Source: Cognatundibacterium squillarum (lineage in GTDB: Bacteria > Pseudomonadota > Gammaproteobacteria > Burkholderiales > Burkholderiaceae_D). Taken from it: DNA of 64,000 nt. The stretch covers positions 620,001 to 684,000 of the forward strand of contig NZ_BMYU01000001.1 of the NCBI RefSeq assembly GCF_014652435.1, given 5' to 3'. The notes under the pieces are model-generated. The model was not told the origin of the DNA, made no database searches, and saw only the letters and a program-made list of their open reading frames with translations. The position numbers and the translations under genes are program-made. Below are positions 27,067 to 35,835 of this stretch, piece after piece (position 1 is the stretch's first letter; every line of letters begins with the position of its first letter).

Positions 27067-28842
27067 ATGATGATGCATAAGTTATTGCCAGCGGCGCTGG
27101 CTTGTCTGTTTGCAGTACCGGCGGCGCAGGCTGCTGAAAACATGGTGACATTGGCGGAAAAATCTCAGTTCACCAAAACCGGGCGCTACACCGAAGTCGA
27201 TACCCTGTGTAAAAATTTCCAGAAAAATTATCCGAAATGGGTACGCTGTCAGGAAATCGGCCGCTCACCGGAAGGCCGCCCGATCCTGGTGCTGATCGCC
27301 ACCAAAACCGGCGCACTGACGCCACTGACCGCTAAAGAAAAACAGATTCCGGTGACGCTGCTGCAGGGTGGCATTCATGCCGGAGAAATCGACGGCAAAG
27401 ACGCCGGATTTCTGGTGCTGCGCGAATTACTCGAAAACCCGTCCAGCGACGTGCTGGACAAGCAAGTCGTGATGTTTGTGCCGGTATTTAACGTAGACGG
27501 ACACGAACGTTTCGGCAAATGGAACCGCCCGAATCAGCGCGGCCCGGAAGAAATGGGCTGGCGCACCAGCGCACAGAATGCCAATCTGAACCGCGATTAC
27601 GCCAAAGCAGACACGCCGGAAATGCAGGCGATGCTGCGAATGGTGAATCAGTGGGACCCGCTGGTCACGGTGGATCTGCATGTGACCGATGGGGCTAAAT
27701 TTGAGCATGATGTGTCTGTGCAGGTAGAACCAAAACATGCGGGCGATGAAAAACTGCGCACAGCCGGTCAGTTACTGCAGCAGGCCGTTTTGCAGGATCT
27801 GAGCAAAGCCGGTTCGCTGCCGCAACCGTTTTATATGTCGTTTAATCAGGAAGACGATCCGATGTCCGGCTTCACGGATGAAGTACCGGGCGCACGTTTT
27901 TCCAACGGTTATTTCATGCTGCGCAACCGCTTCGGCATTCTGGTCGAAACCCATTCGTGGAAAGACTACGCCACCCGCGTCCGCACTACACGCAACACAC
28001 TGCATTCAGTGCTGAATCAGGTCGCACAGCAAGGCGCACAATGGAAAAAACTGGCCGAAGAAGCCGATCAGCAAGCGATGCGGATGGCGGGCAAAGATAT
28101 TCCGGTCAGCTACCGCAGCACTGATGCCTACAAAACCATCGAATTCCGGGGCTACGCCTACACCCGCACCCAGTCGGACATTTCCGGCGCGCTGATGACA
28201 CGTTACGACGAAAGCAAGCCGCAAATCTGGCGTGTGAAACTGCGCGATCAGAACGTACCCGACAAGCTGGCACGCCTGCCGGAAGGCGGCTATGTGGTAC
28301 CGGCTGCCTGGGCGAAAATGGTGGTCGAAAAACTGCGCGTACACGGCATCCAGTTTCAGGCACTGACCAGCGGCTGGAAGGATGTCAGCGTTGAGCGCTT
28401 CCAGACCGAAAAAGCCAGCTTCCGTCCAGCGTCGTATGAAGGCCGTCAACCGCTGGAAGTTAAAGGCCAGTGGGTCGCTGATCAGAAACTGCAGTTTGCA
28501 CGCGGCAGTATCTTCATCCCTTCTGCCCAGCCAAAATCGGCACTGGTGGCAACGCTGTTTGATCCGGCTTCCGCCGATTCCCTGCTGAGCTGGGGCTTGT
28601 TCAATCAGGCATTCGAACGCAAAGAATACATGGAAGCCTATGTCGCTGAAGAGGTAGCCCGTGAGCAACTGGCAGCCGATCCGGAACTACGTAAGCAATT
28701 CGAACAAAAACTGCGCAGCGACCCGGCATTCGCCAAAGACCCTGCAGCACGTCTGGAATTCTTCGCGCGTCGTCACAGTTCCTGGGATACGGCTTATCAG
28801 CAATATCCAGTCTACAAAACGGCGCAGATCCCGAAAAGCTGA
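27067..28842 (+). CDS. Exported M14-family zinc carboxypeptidase-like protein
   Basis: About 591 residues from the Met codons at 27067-27075, where a signal peptide begins (KLLPAALACLFAVPAAQAAE). The M14 zinc site appears as LQGGIHAGEIDGKDAG (HxxE), then LVTVDLHVTDGAKFEHD for the third ligand, and VETHSWKDYATR as a likely catalytic Glu region. FNVDGHERFGKWNR is typical of the group. Such enzymes cut C-terminal residues or peptidoglycan peptides. The C-terminal 200 residues are beta-rich and of unknown role. A strong terminator follows. Confidence 0.82.
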   Translation: MMMHKLLPAALACLFAVPAAQAAENMVTLAEKSQFTKTGRYTEVDTLCKNFQKNYPKWVRCQEIGRSPEGRPILVLIATKTGALTPLTAKEKQIPVTLLQGGIHAGEIDGKDAGFLVLRELLENPSSDVLDKQVVMFVPVFNVDGHERFGKWNRPNQRGPEEMGWRTSAQNANLNRDYAKADTPEMQAMLRMVNQWDPLVTVDLHVTDGAKFEHDVSVQVEPKHAGDEKLRTAGQLLQQAVLQDLSKAGSLPQPFYMSFNQEDDPMSGFTDEVPGARFSNGYFMLRNRFGILVETHSWKDYATRVRTTRNTLHSVLNQVAQQGAQWKKLAEEADQQAMRMAGKDIPVSYRSTDAYKTIEFRGYAYTRTQSDISGALMTRYDESKPQIWRVKLRDQNVPDKLARLPEGGYVVPAAWAKMVVEKLRVHGIQFQALTSGWKDVSVERFQTEKASFRPASYEGRQPLEVKGQWVADQKLQFARGSIFIPSAQPKSALVATLFDPASADSLLSWGLFNQAFERKEYMEAYVAEEVAREQLAADPELRKQFEQKLRSDPAFAKDPAARLEFFARRHSSWDTAYQQYPVYKTAQIPKS

Positions 28843-28897
28843 GATGTGAACACGGGCGACGGATCACCTGCCCGTGCGCTTGCCCTTACCCGCAAAA

Positions 28898-28929
28898 ACA
28901 AAACCGGCCTTCGTCAGGGCCGGTTTTGT
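28898..28929 (+). terminator. Terminator of the M14 peptidase gene
   Basis: ACAAAACCGGCC and GGCCGGTTTTGT pair over 12 bp, followed by TTTTA. A degenerate second copy sits at 30670-30710 as part of a duplication of about 200 bp. Confidence 0.88.
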
Positions 28930-28982
28930 TTTATACCTACTGGAACTTTGCCCGCTATCCGGCACAACAAACAGCCATGCAT

Positions 28983-29064
28983 TGTGCAGAACTCCGCATC
29001 ACCCGGTTTCGGAGAGCCAGACTTTCTGCCGACGACCGTCGGATCGCTGTGCTGAACACCGCAT
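28983..29064 (+). repeat. Dispersed type-A element, copy 3 (left half of a duplication)
   Basis: Ends TGTGCAGAACTCCGCAT (28983) and TGTGCTGAACACCGCAT (29048) are 65 bp apart. With the terminator before it and the GGGGCATTTTCAGGGC tail after it, about 28890-29100 is closely matched by 30667-30880. No gene is supported in the 439-bp gap. Confidence 0.9.
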
Positions 29065-29281
29065 TTGGGGCATTTTCAGGGCTTTACGGCGCTGTTTCAG
29101 GGAAGTACGCGAGCAGCTAATGAAGCAGGCTGCCCGATGGATACCGAGTTTGTTCCGGATTGCAATAAATCGTTCGTTCGGATGCTGCCGGTGAAAGCAT
29201 CATTAAACTGTTACCAAAACTTTCAAGCCAAGGCGTACCAGCCCGCCTTGCGCATGAGAGCATCCAAATATCAGGCACAGT

Positions 29282-30568
29282 TCAGAACTGATTCTTTTTC
29301 CCCAATCTGGCATTCACAATCGTATTGGCAATTACGCGGCGAATCTCACCCTGTATCAGCGTCGCGCACAATCCGGGCTGAACGGGAAGTTCATGCGGGC
29401 AAGTGTCGAGAAACACTTCGCGGCAATCTTTTGCGCCACTCAGACAGTATGGATCTTCGTTAAGGACTAATACATCTCTGCCGGATTTAAAATAGCGAAT
29501 TGAACCCTGGTAAGCGTCCATACTCTTATATGCAGCGTCCTGCTTCAGCATGTCGCGCCAGTAACGAGGCCTTGACCAGGATTGTGTCATTAAGAAATAC
29601 CGCACGAACTGGCTGGCACCCAAAAAGTGCTTTACCTCCTCAGCCCCGACACGATACTTCGCAAAAAGCTCTCCCAGCTTTACGTATTCTTCGGAACTAA
29701 GCTCAGTGCCGTAGCTTTGGCTGAGCATACTTAGCGCTTCGATCATCTGGATGAAAATTCCTTCACCAATGCGCTGTTCATTGCAGTCGGACTCCGGAAT
29801 GCCTATCTTGCTGCAATAACTGGCACTGTCTTCAATCAGACCCAAAGGTATATACTTCCGCCACTCAACCGAGTGCGAATGTAAGTTACGCAACTCATGC
29901 AACGATCGTCCCAAGCCCTGCCTTCGTAACATAGACCAGTGCGTCCAGTGTACAGTCTGTAAAAGAGTATTAAGTTGCATTGATACGCCAGGGCAGCTAA
30001 TCATGAGCAGTGGTTCTTCACGCAATCTTCCGTCACTGACCAATTTCGCTACATGATTACATCCATGCGAGACGCCGATAATCACCAATGGCTGCTTCAA
30101 ATCTGATGCCAACTGACGAGCCTGATCGAGTGCGCGCTCCGCTTGGCTCTGTGCATCTGCCAGACTAAAATTTGCCTGAGCGTTTCGAGACTGACAGTAT
30201 TTTCTGTAATCATCTGAATTATTGATGTTTTTGTGAAGTCGTTCGGTGCAATACCTGACACGTGGCAACGCTGAGGTCGCGGCAGACACACCACTGTGCT
30301 CAGTACCAAGCAAGCTGGACAAAAACCATGTTGCATTATCGGTAGGGGACAAAATCCGCATCGTGGCAAAATCAGCCACTCCCTCGGTGCCCGGAAGGTA
30401 CAAGATCACTGCACCGTCACGATCATGCTTATTTTCTAATTTTTCACATTTACCAGCGATACCTCCAATAGCAGGATCTATGCTGCACGAGCCTGATCGT
30501 CCATGCGCATTAAGAATAACAAGGGCTAAAATGAAAAAAACGATAGTATTAACTTTAATTGAGGACAT
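29282..30568 (-). CDS. Exported putative serine hydrolase of unknown family, in a repeat-bounded islet
   Basis: 428 residues with an N-terminal signal or anchor (VNTIVFFILALVILNAHG). VILYLPGTEGVAD resembles an oxyanion strand, and LVIIGVSHGCNHVAKL contains GxSxG (GVSHG), the nucleophile elbow of alpha/beta hydrolases. Several Cys (about ten) suggest disulfides and a periplasmic place. I do not recognise a named family. The DNA looks more A/T-rich and its codon use less GC-biased than the neighbours, and the gene lies between two same-orientation copies of a 200-bp repeat, both signs of acquisition. Confidence 0.7.
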   Translation of the reverse strand: MSSIKVNTIVFFILALVILNAHGRSGSCSIDPAIGGIAGKCEKLENKHDRDGAVILYLPGTEGVADFATMRILSPTDNATWFLSSLLGTEHSGVSAATSALPRVRYCTERLHKNINNSDDYRKYCQSRNAQANFSLADAQSQAERALDQARQLASDLKQPLVIIGVSHGCNHVAKLVSDGRLREEPLLMISCPGVSMQLNTLLQTVHWTHWSMLRRQGLGRSLHELRNLHSHSVEWRKYIPLGLIEDSASYCSKIGIPESDCNEQRIGEGIFIQMIEALSMLSQSYGTELSSEEYVKLGELFAKYRVGAEEVKHFLGASQFVRYFLMTQSWSRPRYWRDMLKQDAAYKSMDAYQGSIRYFKSGRDVLVLNEDPYCLSGAKDCREVFLDTCPHELPVQPGLCATLIQGEIRRVIANTIVNARLGKKNQF

Positions 30569-30759
30569 TCACCGACCTTTCCTCGGCAATTAATTCACCA
30601 TCCGGTGAATATTGTGAATTTCAGATAGAGAAGTCCGGCTGACTGATCAGTCGCCGCTCCACCAGCCAGCAAACAAAAAACCGGCCTTCGTCAAAGCCGG
30701 CTTTGTTTTTTATTCGCCGGAACTTTGCCCGCTATCCCGTACAATCATCAGGCGCACAT

Positions 30760-30841
30760 TGTGCAGAACTCCGCATCACCCTGTTTCGGAGAGCCAGACT
30801 TTCTGCCGACGACCGCCGGATCGCTGTGCTGAACACCGCAT
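30760..30841 (+). repeat. Dispersed type-A element, copy 4 (right half of a duplication)
   Basis: Ends TGTGCAGAACTCCGCAT (30760) and TGTGCTGAACACCGCAT (30825), 65 bp apart and near-identical to copy 3. The copy of the M14 terminator at 30670-30710 has lost part of its stem (only CCGGC/GCCGG remains). The 380-bp gap holds no supported gene; a 61-codon open frame over the element is an artefact. Confidence 0.9.
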
Positions 30842-30948
30842 TTGGGGCATTTTCAGGGCTTTACTGGGCTGTCTGAGGCTTGCGCCGCGACAGCACGGAC
30901 AGCCGGATACCGTCCGTGGTTGCGCTGCCCTGCCCGCTTCGTAAAGAT

Positions 30949-32187
30949 TCAGTGAAAGAACAAATAAGCCACGCCAATTGCGGCGATCACGCCTGCCAGA
31001 TCTGCCAGCAAACCCATAGGAATTGCGTAGCGGGTTTTGCGGATGCCAACTGAGCCAAAATACAGGGCGACGATGTAGAAGGTAGTGTCAGCCGAGCCCT
31101 GGAAAATACAGGCCAGACGGCCGGCAAACGAATCCACGCCGAAGGTTTTCATGGTATCGACCATCATGGCGCGTGCGCCGCTGCCAGAAAGGGGTTTCAT
31201 CAGCGCGGTGGGCAAGGCATTGACAAAATCGGTGTTCCAGCCGAATGCGGCGAACAAGGCTTCAAAGCCTTTGACAATCAGCCCCAGCACGCCGGAATTG
31301 CGCAGCAAGCCAATCGCCACCAGCATGCCGACCAGATACGGAATGATGGTCAGCGAAGTTTGTATGCCGCCTTTCGCACCTTCGATGAAGGTGTCGTAGA
31401 CATTCACGCCTTTGCGCATGGCGGCGACGATGAAGCCGGTAATGATCAGCAACAGCAGGAAGTTCGCACTGACTTTGGAAAAGGTTTCCAGCTCGGCGCG
31501 CGTCATCCATTCGCTCATACCCCAGACCATTGCGGCGATTGCGGCGCTGATACCGCCGAGCCAGCCGAGCAACACACGGTCCCACAGATTGATGCGCTGG
31601 CGTATCGCCACTGCCAGCATGCCGGTGACCGTGGCCACATAGGTTGCAATCAGACAGGGAATGAAGATATCCGACGGATTCTGCGCGCCCAGCACCGCGC
31701 GCTGCGCCATAATCGCCAGCGGAATCAGTGTCAGGCCGGAGGTATGCAGCACCAGAAACATAATCTGCGCATCGCTGGCGGTTTCTTTGTCCGTATTCAG
31801 GCTTTGCAGGCTTTCCATGGCTTTCAGGCCAAATGGCGTGGCAGCGTTATCCAGCCCGAGTAAATTGGCGGAAAAGTTCATCACCATGTGGCCATTGGCC
31901 GGATGATCTGCCGGTACTCCGGGGAAGATGCGCGAAAAAAATGGTGCAATCTTACGCGCCAGCCATGCCACTACACCGGCTTTCTCACCGACCTGCATCA
32001 GGCCCAGCCACAGCGTCATCACCCCTGCCAGCGGCAAAGCGATATCCATCACTGCAATGCGGGCGGATTCAAAAGTGCCGTCCATCATGCGCTTGAAGAC
32101 CTCGGTATCGCCGAGGAACAGAAACTGCAATACGGCAGCCGCAAAACTGACCAGAAAGAAGCCTATCCAGATGTAATTCAGAATCAT
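30949..32187 (-). CDS. Nucleoside-recognition (Gate) domain membrane protein, SpmA-SpmB-like fusion
   Basis: About 412 residues, starting at the Met that opens the first membrane helix (ILNYIWIGFFLVSFAAAVL). Two Gate domains are seen: the first with PLAGVMTLWLGLMQVGEKAG and MNFSANLLGLDNAATPFG, the second with IPYLVGMLVAIGLLRNSG and PLSGSGARAMMVDTMKTFG. This corresponds to a fused spore maturation A/B pair, found in many non-spore-formers as a transporter of unknown substrate. The frame continues to 32274 but no better start is visible. Confidence 0.82.
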   Translation of the reverse strand: MILNYIWIGFFLVSFAAAVLQFLFLGDTEVFKRMMDGTFESARIAVMDIALPLAGVMTLWLGLMQVGEKAGVVAWLARKIAPFFSRIFPGVPADHPANGHMVMNFSANLLGLDNAATPFGLKAMESLQSLNTDKETASDAQIMFLVLHTSGLTLIPLAIMAQRAVLGAQNPSDIFIPCLIATYVATVTGMLAVAIRQRINLWDRVLLGWLGGISAAIAAMVWGMSEWMTRAELETFSKVSANFLLLLIITGFIVAAMRKGVNVYDTFIEGAKGGIQTSLTIIPYLVGMLVAIGLLRNSGVLGLIVKGFEALFAAFGWNTDFVNALPTALMKPLSGSGARAMMVDTMKTFGVDSFAGRLACIFQGSADTTFYIVALYFGSVGIRKTRYAIPMGLLADLAGVIAAIGVAYLFFH

Positions 32188-32339
32188 TGCGTTTACGGAA
32201 ATCAAAACCGCCAATGTATAACGAAACTGTGCTGCGGGAACAGCCTTTTTGACTGCAGTGATCCGGCCATTCATGCTGTCAGCCGAATGCAGACCTGCGC
32301 CGTTAAAGGCATATCCCGATTTTATTTACGGAGTTCATC

Positions 32340-32786
32340 ATGCGCTTCGCACTTCTGACTGCCGCGCTGCTGGCCGGCGCACTGCATACCGGCACCGCTT
32401 CCGCCCAGCAATGGGATAACTGGAGTTATTCCGGTTACAGCCCTGCACCGCAAATCACGTATGACTATGTCTATTATCCGGCGCAACAGGTGTATTACTC
32501 ACCGCGCTTCCGTACTTGGTACTGGCCGGAACAATCGCGCTGGATCGAAAGCGCCTACTTACCATCGTATATCCGGGTCGATTACCGCAGTGGTGGTTAC
32601 AACATTCGCTTATCCAGCCGCGTTCCGTACACCCAGCATATTTACGTGGAACAGCAATACGGCCACATGTGGCGCAGAGTGCCTGAATGGCGCCGCGAAT
32701 ACCGCGAAGAGCGCTGGGAGGAACGATACGAGCGCCCGCGACATCACCACCATCATCATCACGGACACCACGGTCACCGTGACTGA
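32340..32786 (+). CDS. Exported aromatic- and histidine-rich small protein
   Basis: 148 residues, GGAG 7 bp before the ATG, and a signal peptide (LLTAALLAGALHTGTASAQ). The mature part is rich in Tyr and Trp (NWSYSGYSPAPQITYDYVYY; TWYWPEQSRW) and in Arg/Glu (EWRREYREERWEERYERPR), and it ends in a cluster of nine His among twelve residues (HHHHHHHGHHGHRD). A metal-chelating tail is likely. No family recognised. Confidence 0.75.
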   Translation: MRFALLTAALLAGALHTGTASAQQWDNWSYSGYSPAPQITYDYVYYPAQQVYYSPRFRTWYWPEQSRWIESAYLPSYIRVDYRSGGYNIRLSSRVPYTQHIYVEQQYGHMWRRVPEWRREYREERWEERYERPRHHHHHHHGHHGHRD

Positions 32787-32887
32787 TCCGCAAATGCTGC
32801 CATCTGACGCGAAATGCTCCTACGCAAGCCAGCGTACTCAGAGTATGATGAATAGAACATCAACTCAGCACAAACGAAAGGCAAGCG

Positions 32888-33190
32888 ATGAATGCACGCT
32901 CGTATATCGTTCTGTCAAAGGCCGAACCCGGTCAGCAACTGGCTGAAGCGGTACAGGATCAGCACGGGATGGTGTTATTACCGGCCGGCGCAACCCTGAC
33001 GATTCATCACCTGCAGCATTTGCAGGACCATGGTGTCAGTATTCTGAGTATTCAGACCGGCGAAACAGCCATTCCTTCTGATCCGCAGCAACTGACGCAA
33101 CGACTGAATCATTTGTTCAGCACTGCCGGCAATTCGGATGCAGCCTTGCAGTTGCGTCTGGCCATTCAGCATTACCGGAGCCAGTCATGA
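32888..33190 (+). CDS. Small protein of unknown function coupled to an HDOD gene
   Basis: 100 residues with AAGG 6 bp before the ATG. VLSKAEPGQQLAEAVQDQHGMVLLPAGATLTIHHLQHL resembles the short beta domain that precedes HD-GYP or HDOD modules in larger proteins. The stop overlaps the next start by 4 bp (ATGA), so it is made together with the HDOD protein. Likely a partner module split off from a larger protein. Confidence 0.6.
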   Translation: MNARSYIVLSKAEPGQQLAEAVQDQHGMVLLPAGATLTIHHLQHLQDHGVSILSIQTGETAIPSDPQQLTQRLNHLFSTAGNSDAALQLRLAIQHYRSQS

Positions 33191-33987
33191 ACAGAACAGC
33201 GATACACGAGCCTGTTCCATCGCTGGCTAAATTGCAGACCCTGCCGGTAATGCCCGGTGTATTACGCTTGCTGTTCGAGGCAGGAAAACAGGAAAACCCT
33301 GAACCGGTTGAACTGAGCCATCTGATCGCGCTGGACCCGGGACTGACCGCAAAACTACTGCGCCTGACCAATGCGTCACATTTCGGCACAAACTCGAAAG
33401 TGGTTACCGCTGATCAGGCTGCCGCACTGCTCGGCAGCAATCAGTTACTGCAAATGGCAGCAGTCACCAGTCATCACAATCCGGCATCGCTTTTACCGGC
33501 AGATGCACTGGAGCAGTTCTGGCGACGCAGCATTGCGACTGCTTTTTGCGCTAAAGCAATCGCACGCACGCATCACATGAAACATGATTACGCCTACACC
33601 GCCGGGTTGCTGCATCGTTGCGGAGATCTCGTACGCATGTTGTATCCCGATTTGCATACAACAACGTCTGAGGGCAACATACCGCTGACGGCGATCCAGG
33701 CTGGCACAGCACTGGCACGCCAGTGGCAGTTTGCAGATACGCTGACTGACGCACTTACCCATTTCACAGCGCCACCCGACGATCCGCATCAGTTGCTTGC
33801 ATCAGTCGTGCATCTGGCGGAAGCCTTTGTCACAGCACTGGATATTTGCGGCGACAAGGCAGCCACACTGCCCTTGCTGAGCACTCACGCTTGGGATACC
33901 CTAGCGCTGACAGAAGCCGAATGCCTGCAGGTATTCCGCGAGACAGAAATGCACGCGCTGGCTACCTTCGATTTACTTCAGATCTGA
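33187..33987 (+). CDS. HDOD domain protein
   Basis: 266 residues. LAKLQTLPVMPGVLRLLFEAG and LIALDPGLTAKLLRLTNASHF are typical of the HDOD fold; TADQAAALLGSNQLLQMAAV follows. HDOD proteins are non-catalytic HD relatives that act in signalling. Translational overlap with the gene before, and a 5-bp gap to the cNMP-binding/GGDEF gene after, define one signalling operon. Confidence 0.85.
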   Translation: MNRTAIHEPVPSLAKLQTLPVMPGVLRLLFEAGKQENPEPVELSHLIALDPGLTAKLLRLTNASHFGTNSKVVTADQAAALLGSNQLLQMAAVTSHHNPASLLPADALEQFWRRSIATAFCAKAIARTHHMKHDYAYTAGLLHRCGDLVRMLYPDLHTTTSEGNIPLTAIQAGTALARQWQFADTLTDALTHFTAPPDDPHQLLASVVHLAEAFVTALDICGDKAATLPLLSTHAWDTLALTEAECLQVFRETEMHALATFDLLQI

Positions 33988-33992
33988 ATTTT

Positions 33993-35021
33993 ATGCTGCT
34001 GGACAAAACGGTTTTAGAACGCGTCAACACCTTTCAACACATCGAATATCCGCTGGAAGCCATACAACTGTTCAGAAATATTTCTGATAACAATCTCGGC
34101 GTCATCCGTCATCTGATACAGGATTGCGACATCGTCCGCGCCCGTGCCGGACAAACTGTGCTGGATGCCAGCAGTGCGGGTTCCCGTCTGTATATCGTGC
34201 TCAGTGGTGCACTCGGCGTCACTATGCTGAATGAAGACGGTAATCATCTGGAAAACACGATCACACAGTACTTACCCGGCGAATGTGTCGGCGAAATATC
34301 TGTGCTGGATGAAGAAATCCATTCTGCAACTGTGTCTGCGATTCATGACAGTTTGCTGTTGGTAATTGAATCGTCCATCGTCTGGCAATTGATTGAAGAG
34401 TCCAACGGCGTTGCGCGCAACTTGCTGCAACTCTTGTCATTCCGCATCCGCGCTGCCAATGCACAAATCCGCAGCCGCAAAAAAGTCGGCGAGTTTTATC
34501 GCCAGTTATCGATGGTCGATGGCTTAACCGGCCTTCACAACCGCGCCTGGCTGAATCAGCAATTGCCATCACTGATTCAGGCTGCGCATGGCGGCAATCA
34601 GCCGCTCAGCATTGTAATGGTCGATCTGGATCACTTTAAGCGCTTTAACGATACCTACGGTCATCTGCGTGGCGATGACGCATTGCAGGCGGCAGCCAAA
34701 GTATTGAATTCAGGGCTGCGCCCGACGGATTTTGCGGCACGCTATGGCGGCGAAGAAATGCTGGTGATTTTGCCGGAGACAGATTTACAGGCAGCCAGCA
34801 TCGTTGCAGAACGCCTTTGCCAGCGATTGCGCAGCGCACCTGTCTTCACGGAATCAGACAAACCTTTACCTCACATTACCGGTTCATTTGGTGTTGCCAC
34901 GCTGCAGGAAGGCGAGGATTTTCAGAAATTGCTGGATCGCGCCGACAGCGCACTGTATTTCGCAAAGCAATCCGGCCGCAATCAGGTAGCTTGCGCTCCG
35001 GCACTCAACAACATGAACTGA
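33993..35021 (+). CDS. Diguanylate cyclase with N-terminal cyclic-nucleotide-binding domain
   Basis: About 342 residues from the ATG at 33993, 5 bp after the HDOD stop; the frame is open further up inside the HDOD gene, which I discount. Residues about 25-145 form a cNMP-binding (CRP-like) fold: AGQTVLDASSAGSRLYIVLSG and LPGECVGEISVLDEEIHSATV. A short helix leads to a GGDEF domain: MVDGLTGLHNRAWLNQQL, VMVDLDHFKRFNDTYGH and RYGGEEMLVILPE. The active loop reads GGEEM, a departure from GGD/EEF at the last place. It probably makes c-di-GMP in response to a ligand, but activity is uncertain. Confidence 0.87.
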   Translation: MLLDKTVLERVNTFQHIEYPLEAIQLFRNISDNNLGVIRHLIQDCDIVRARAGQTVLDASSAGSRLYIVLSGALGVTMLNEDGNHLENTITQYLPGECVGEISVLDEEIHSATVSAIHDSLLLVIESSIVWQLIEESNGVARNLLQLLSFRIRAANAQIRSRKKVGEFYRQLSMVDGLTGLHNRAWLNQQLPSLIQAAHGGNQPLSIVMVDLDHFKRFNDTYGHLRGDDALQAAAKVLNSGLRPTDFAARYGGEEMLVILPETDLQAASIVAERLCQRLRSAPVFTESDKPLPHITGSFGVATLQEGEDFQKLLDRADSALYFAKQSGRNQVACAPALNNMN

Positions 35022-35098
35022 TTCTGCCTGCAATTTCTGCTGAAAAAAGAGGCTGGAATAAGGAGTTAAACAGGCAGAGTTATGTGTGTTTGCCAAAC

Positions 35099-35126
35099 AA
35101 AAAAGGGAGCTCACGCTCCCTTTTTT
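35099..35126. terminator. Bidirectional terminator
   Basis: AAAAAGGGAGC and GCTCCCTTTTT pair around TCAC between convergent genes. Confidence 0.92.
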
Positions 35127-35143
35127 ACATCTGAACAATACGA

Positions 35144-35821
35144 TCAGAATGCGTAACCAACGCCAACTGTCACAACGATTGGTTTGAAATCAATGGTTGT
35201 TGTACGGTCGATACTGCCGGTAGTAGCACGCAGGTCAGTTTTCACTTTCGCTGCCGCAACCGATGCACACAAACGCCATTTTTCAGTCAGTTTGTAGTTC
35301 ACACCGATCTGTGCTGCCAAACCCCAGGAGCTGGTCAGATTGATCTTGGTCGGACCACCTGTTGCCAGATCATTTGCTGGTGTCGAGTTCGCATCAAAGA
35401 ACTGCGTGTAGTTCACACCGGCACCAACGAAAGGACGCAGGTTGTCAGACGGCGAACCGAAGTTATAGTTCGCAAACACGGTTGGCGCACGTTGTTTCAC
35501 TTTCGCCAGTACACCGTACGGAGCCAGTTTGCCGCGACCAAACACTTCATGTTCTGGCGGAAGACCTGCCACAAAGTCGATATCCCAGTGGTCTGTCAGA
35601 CGTTTTGTCACGCCGAACAGCAGAGTCTTCGCGTTACCAACCGTAATACCGGCTGGTTGTGGCGTCAGGAATTCAGGACCATTGCTTTTGAAGTCCGGAG
35701 ATTCAGGATGCAGTGCAATACCAATCACACCTGCACGTACGGTAATGCCCAGATCTTCCGCGAAGCTGCTGCCTGCTGCTAATGTCAGGGCGACTGCGGC
35801 TGCAATTTTCAATACTTTCAT
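35144..35821 (-). CDS. ompW: OmpW-family outer-membrane protein
   Basis: 225 residues with a signal peptide (LKIAAAVALTLAAGSSFAE). Eight-strand barrel features: ITVRAGVIGIALHPESPDF at the start, LTDHWDIDFVAGLPPEHEVFG and PTVFANYNF as in OmpW, and the terminal Phe in VTVGVGYAF. OmpW channels pass small hydrophobic molecules across the outer membrane. It follows the lipase gene by 14 bp, so the two are probably co-transcribed, which fits uptake of lipase products. Confidence 0.88.
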   Translation of the reverse strand: MKVLKIAAAVALTLAAGSSFAEDLGITVRAGVIGIALHPESPDFKSNGPEFLTPQPAGITVGNAKTLLFGVTKRLTDHWDIDFVAGLPPEHEVFGRGKLAPYGVLAKVKQRAPTVFANYNFGSPSDNLRPFVGAGVNYTQFFDANSTPANDLATGGPTKINLTSSWGLAAQIGVNYKLTEKWRLCASVAAAKVKTDLRATTGSIDRTTTIDFKPIVVTVGVGYAF

Positions 35822-35835
35822 TGTCGGCCTCCTGA

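Noticed and set aside
30759..30944. Small open frames over the dispersed elements (for example 30759-30944, 28926-29120, 43019-43225)
   Set aside because: They recur as similar peptides (FCRRPPDR, SADDRRIA) only because the DNA element is repeated. They lack ribosome-binding sites and occur in different frames and lengths.
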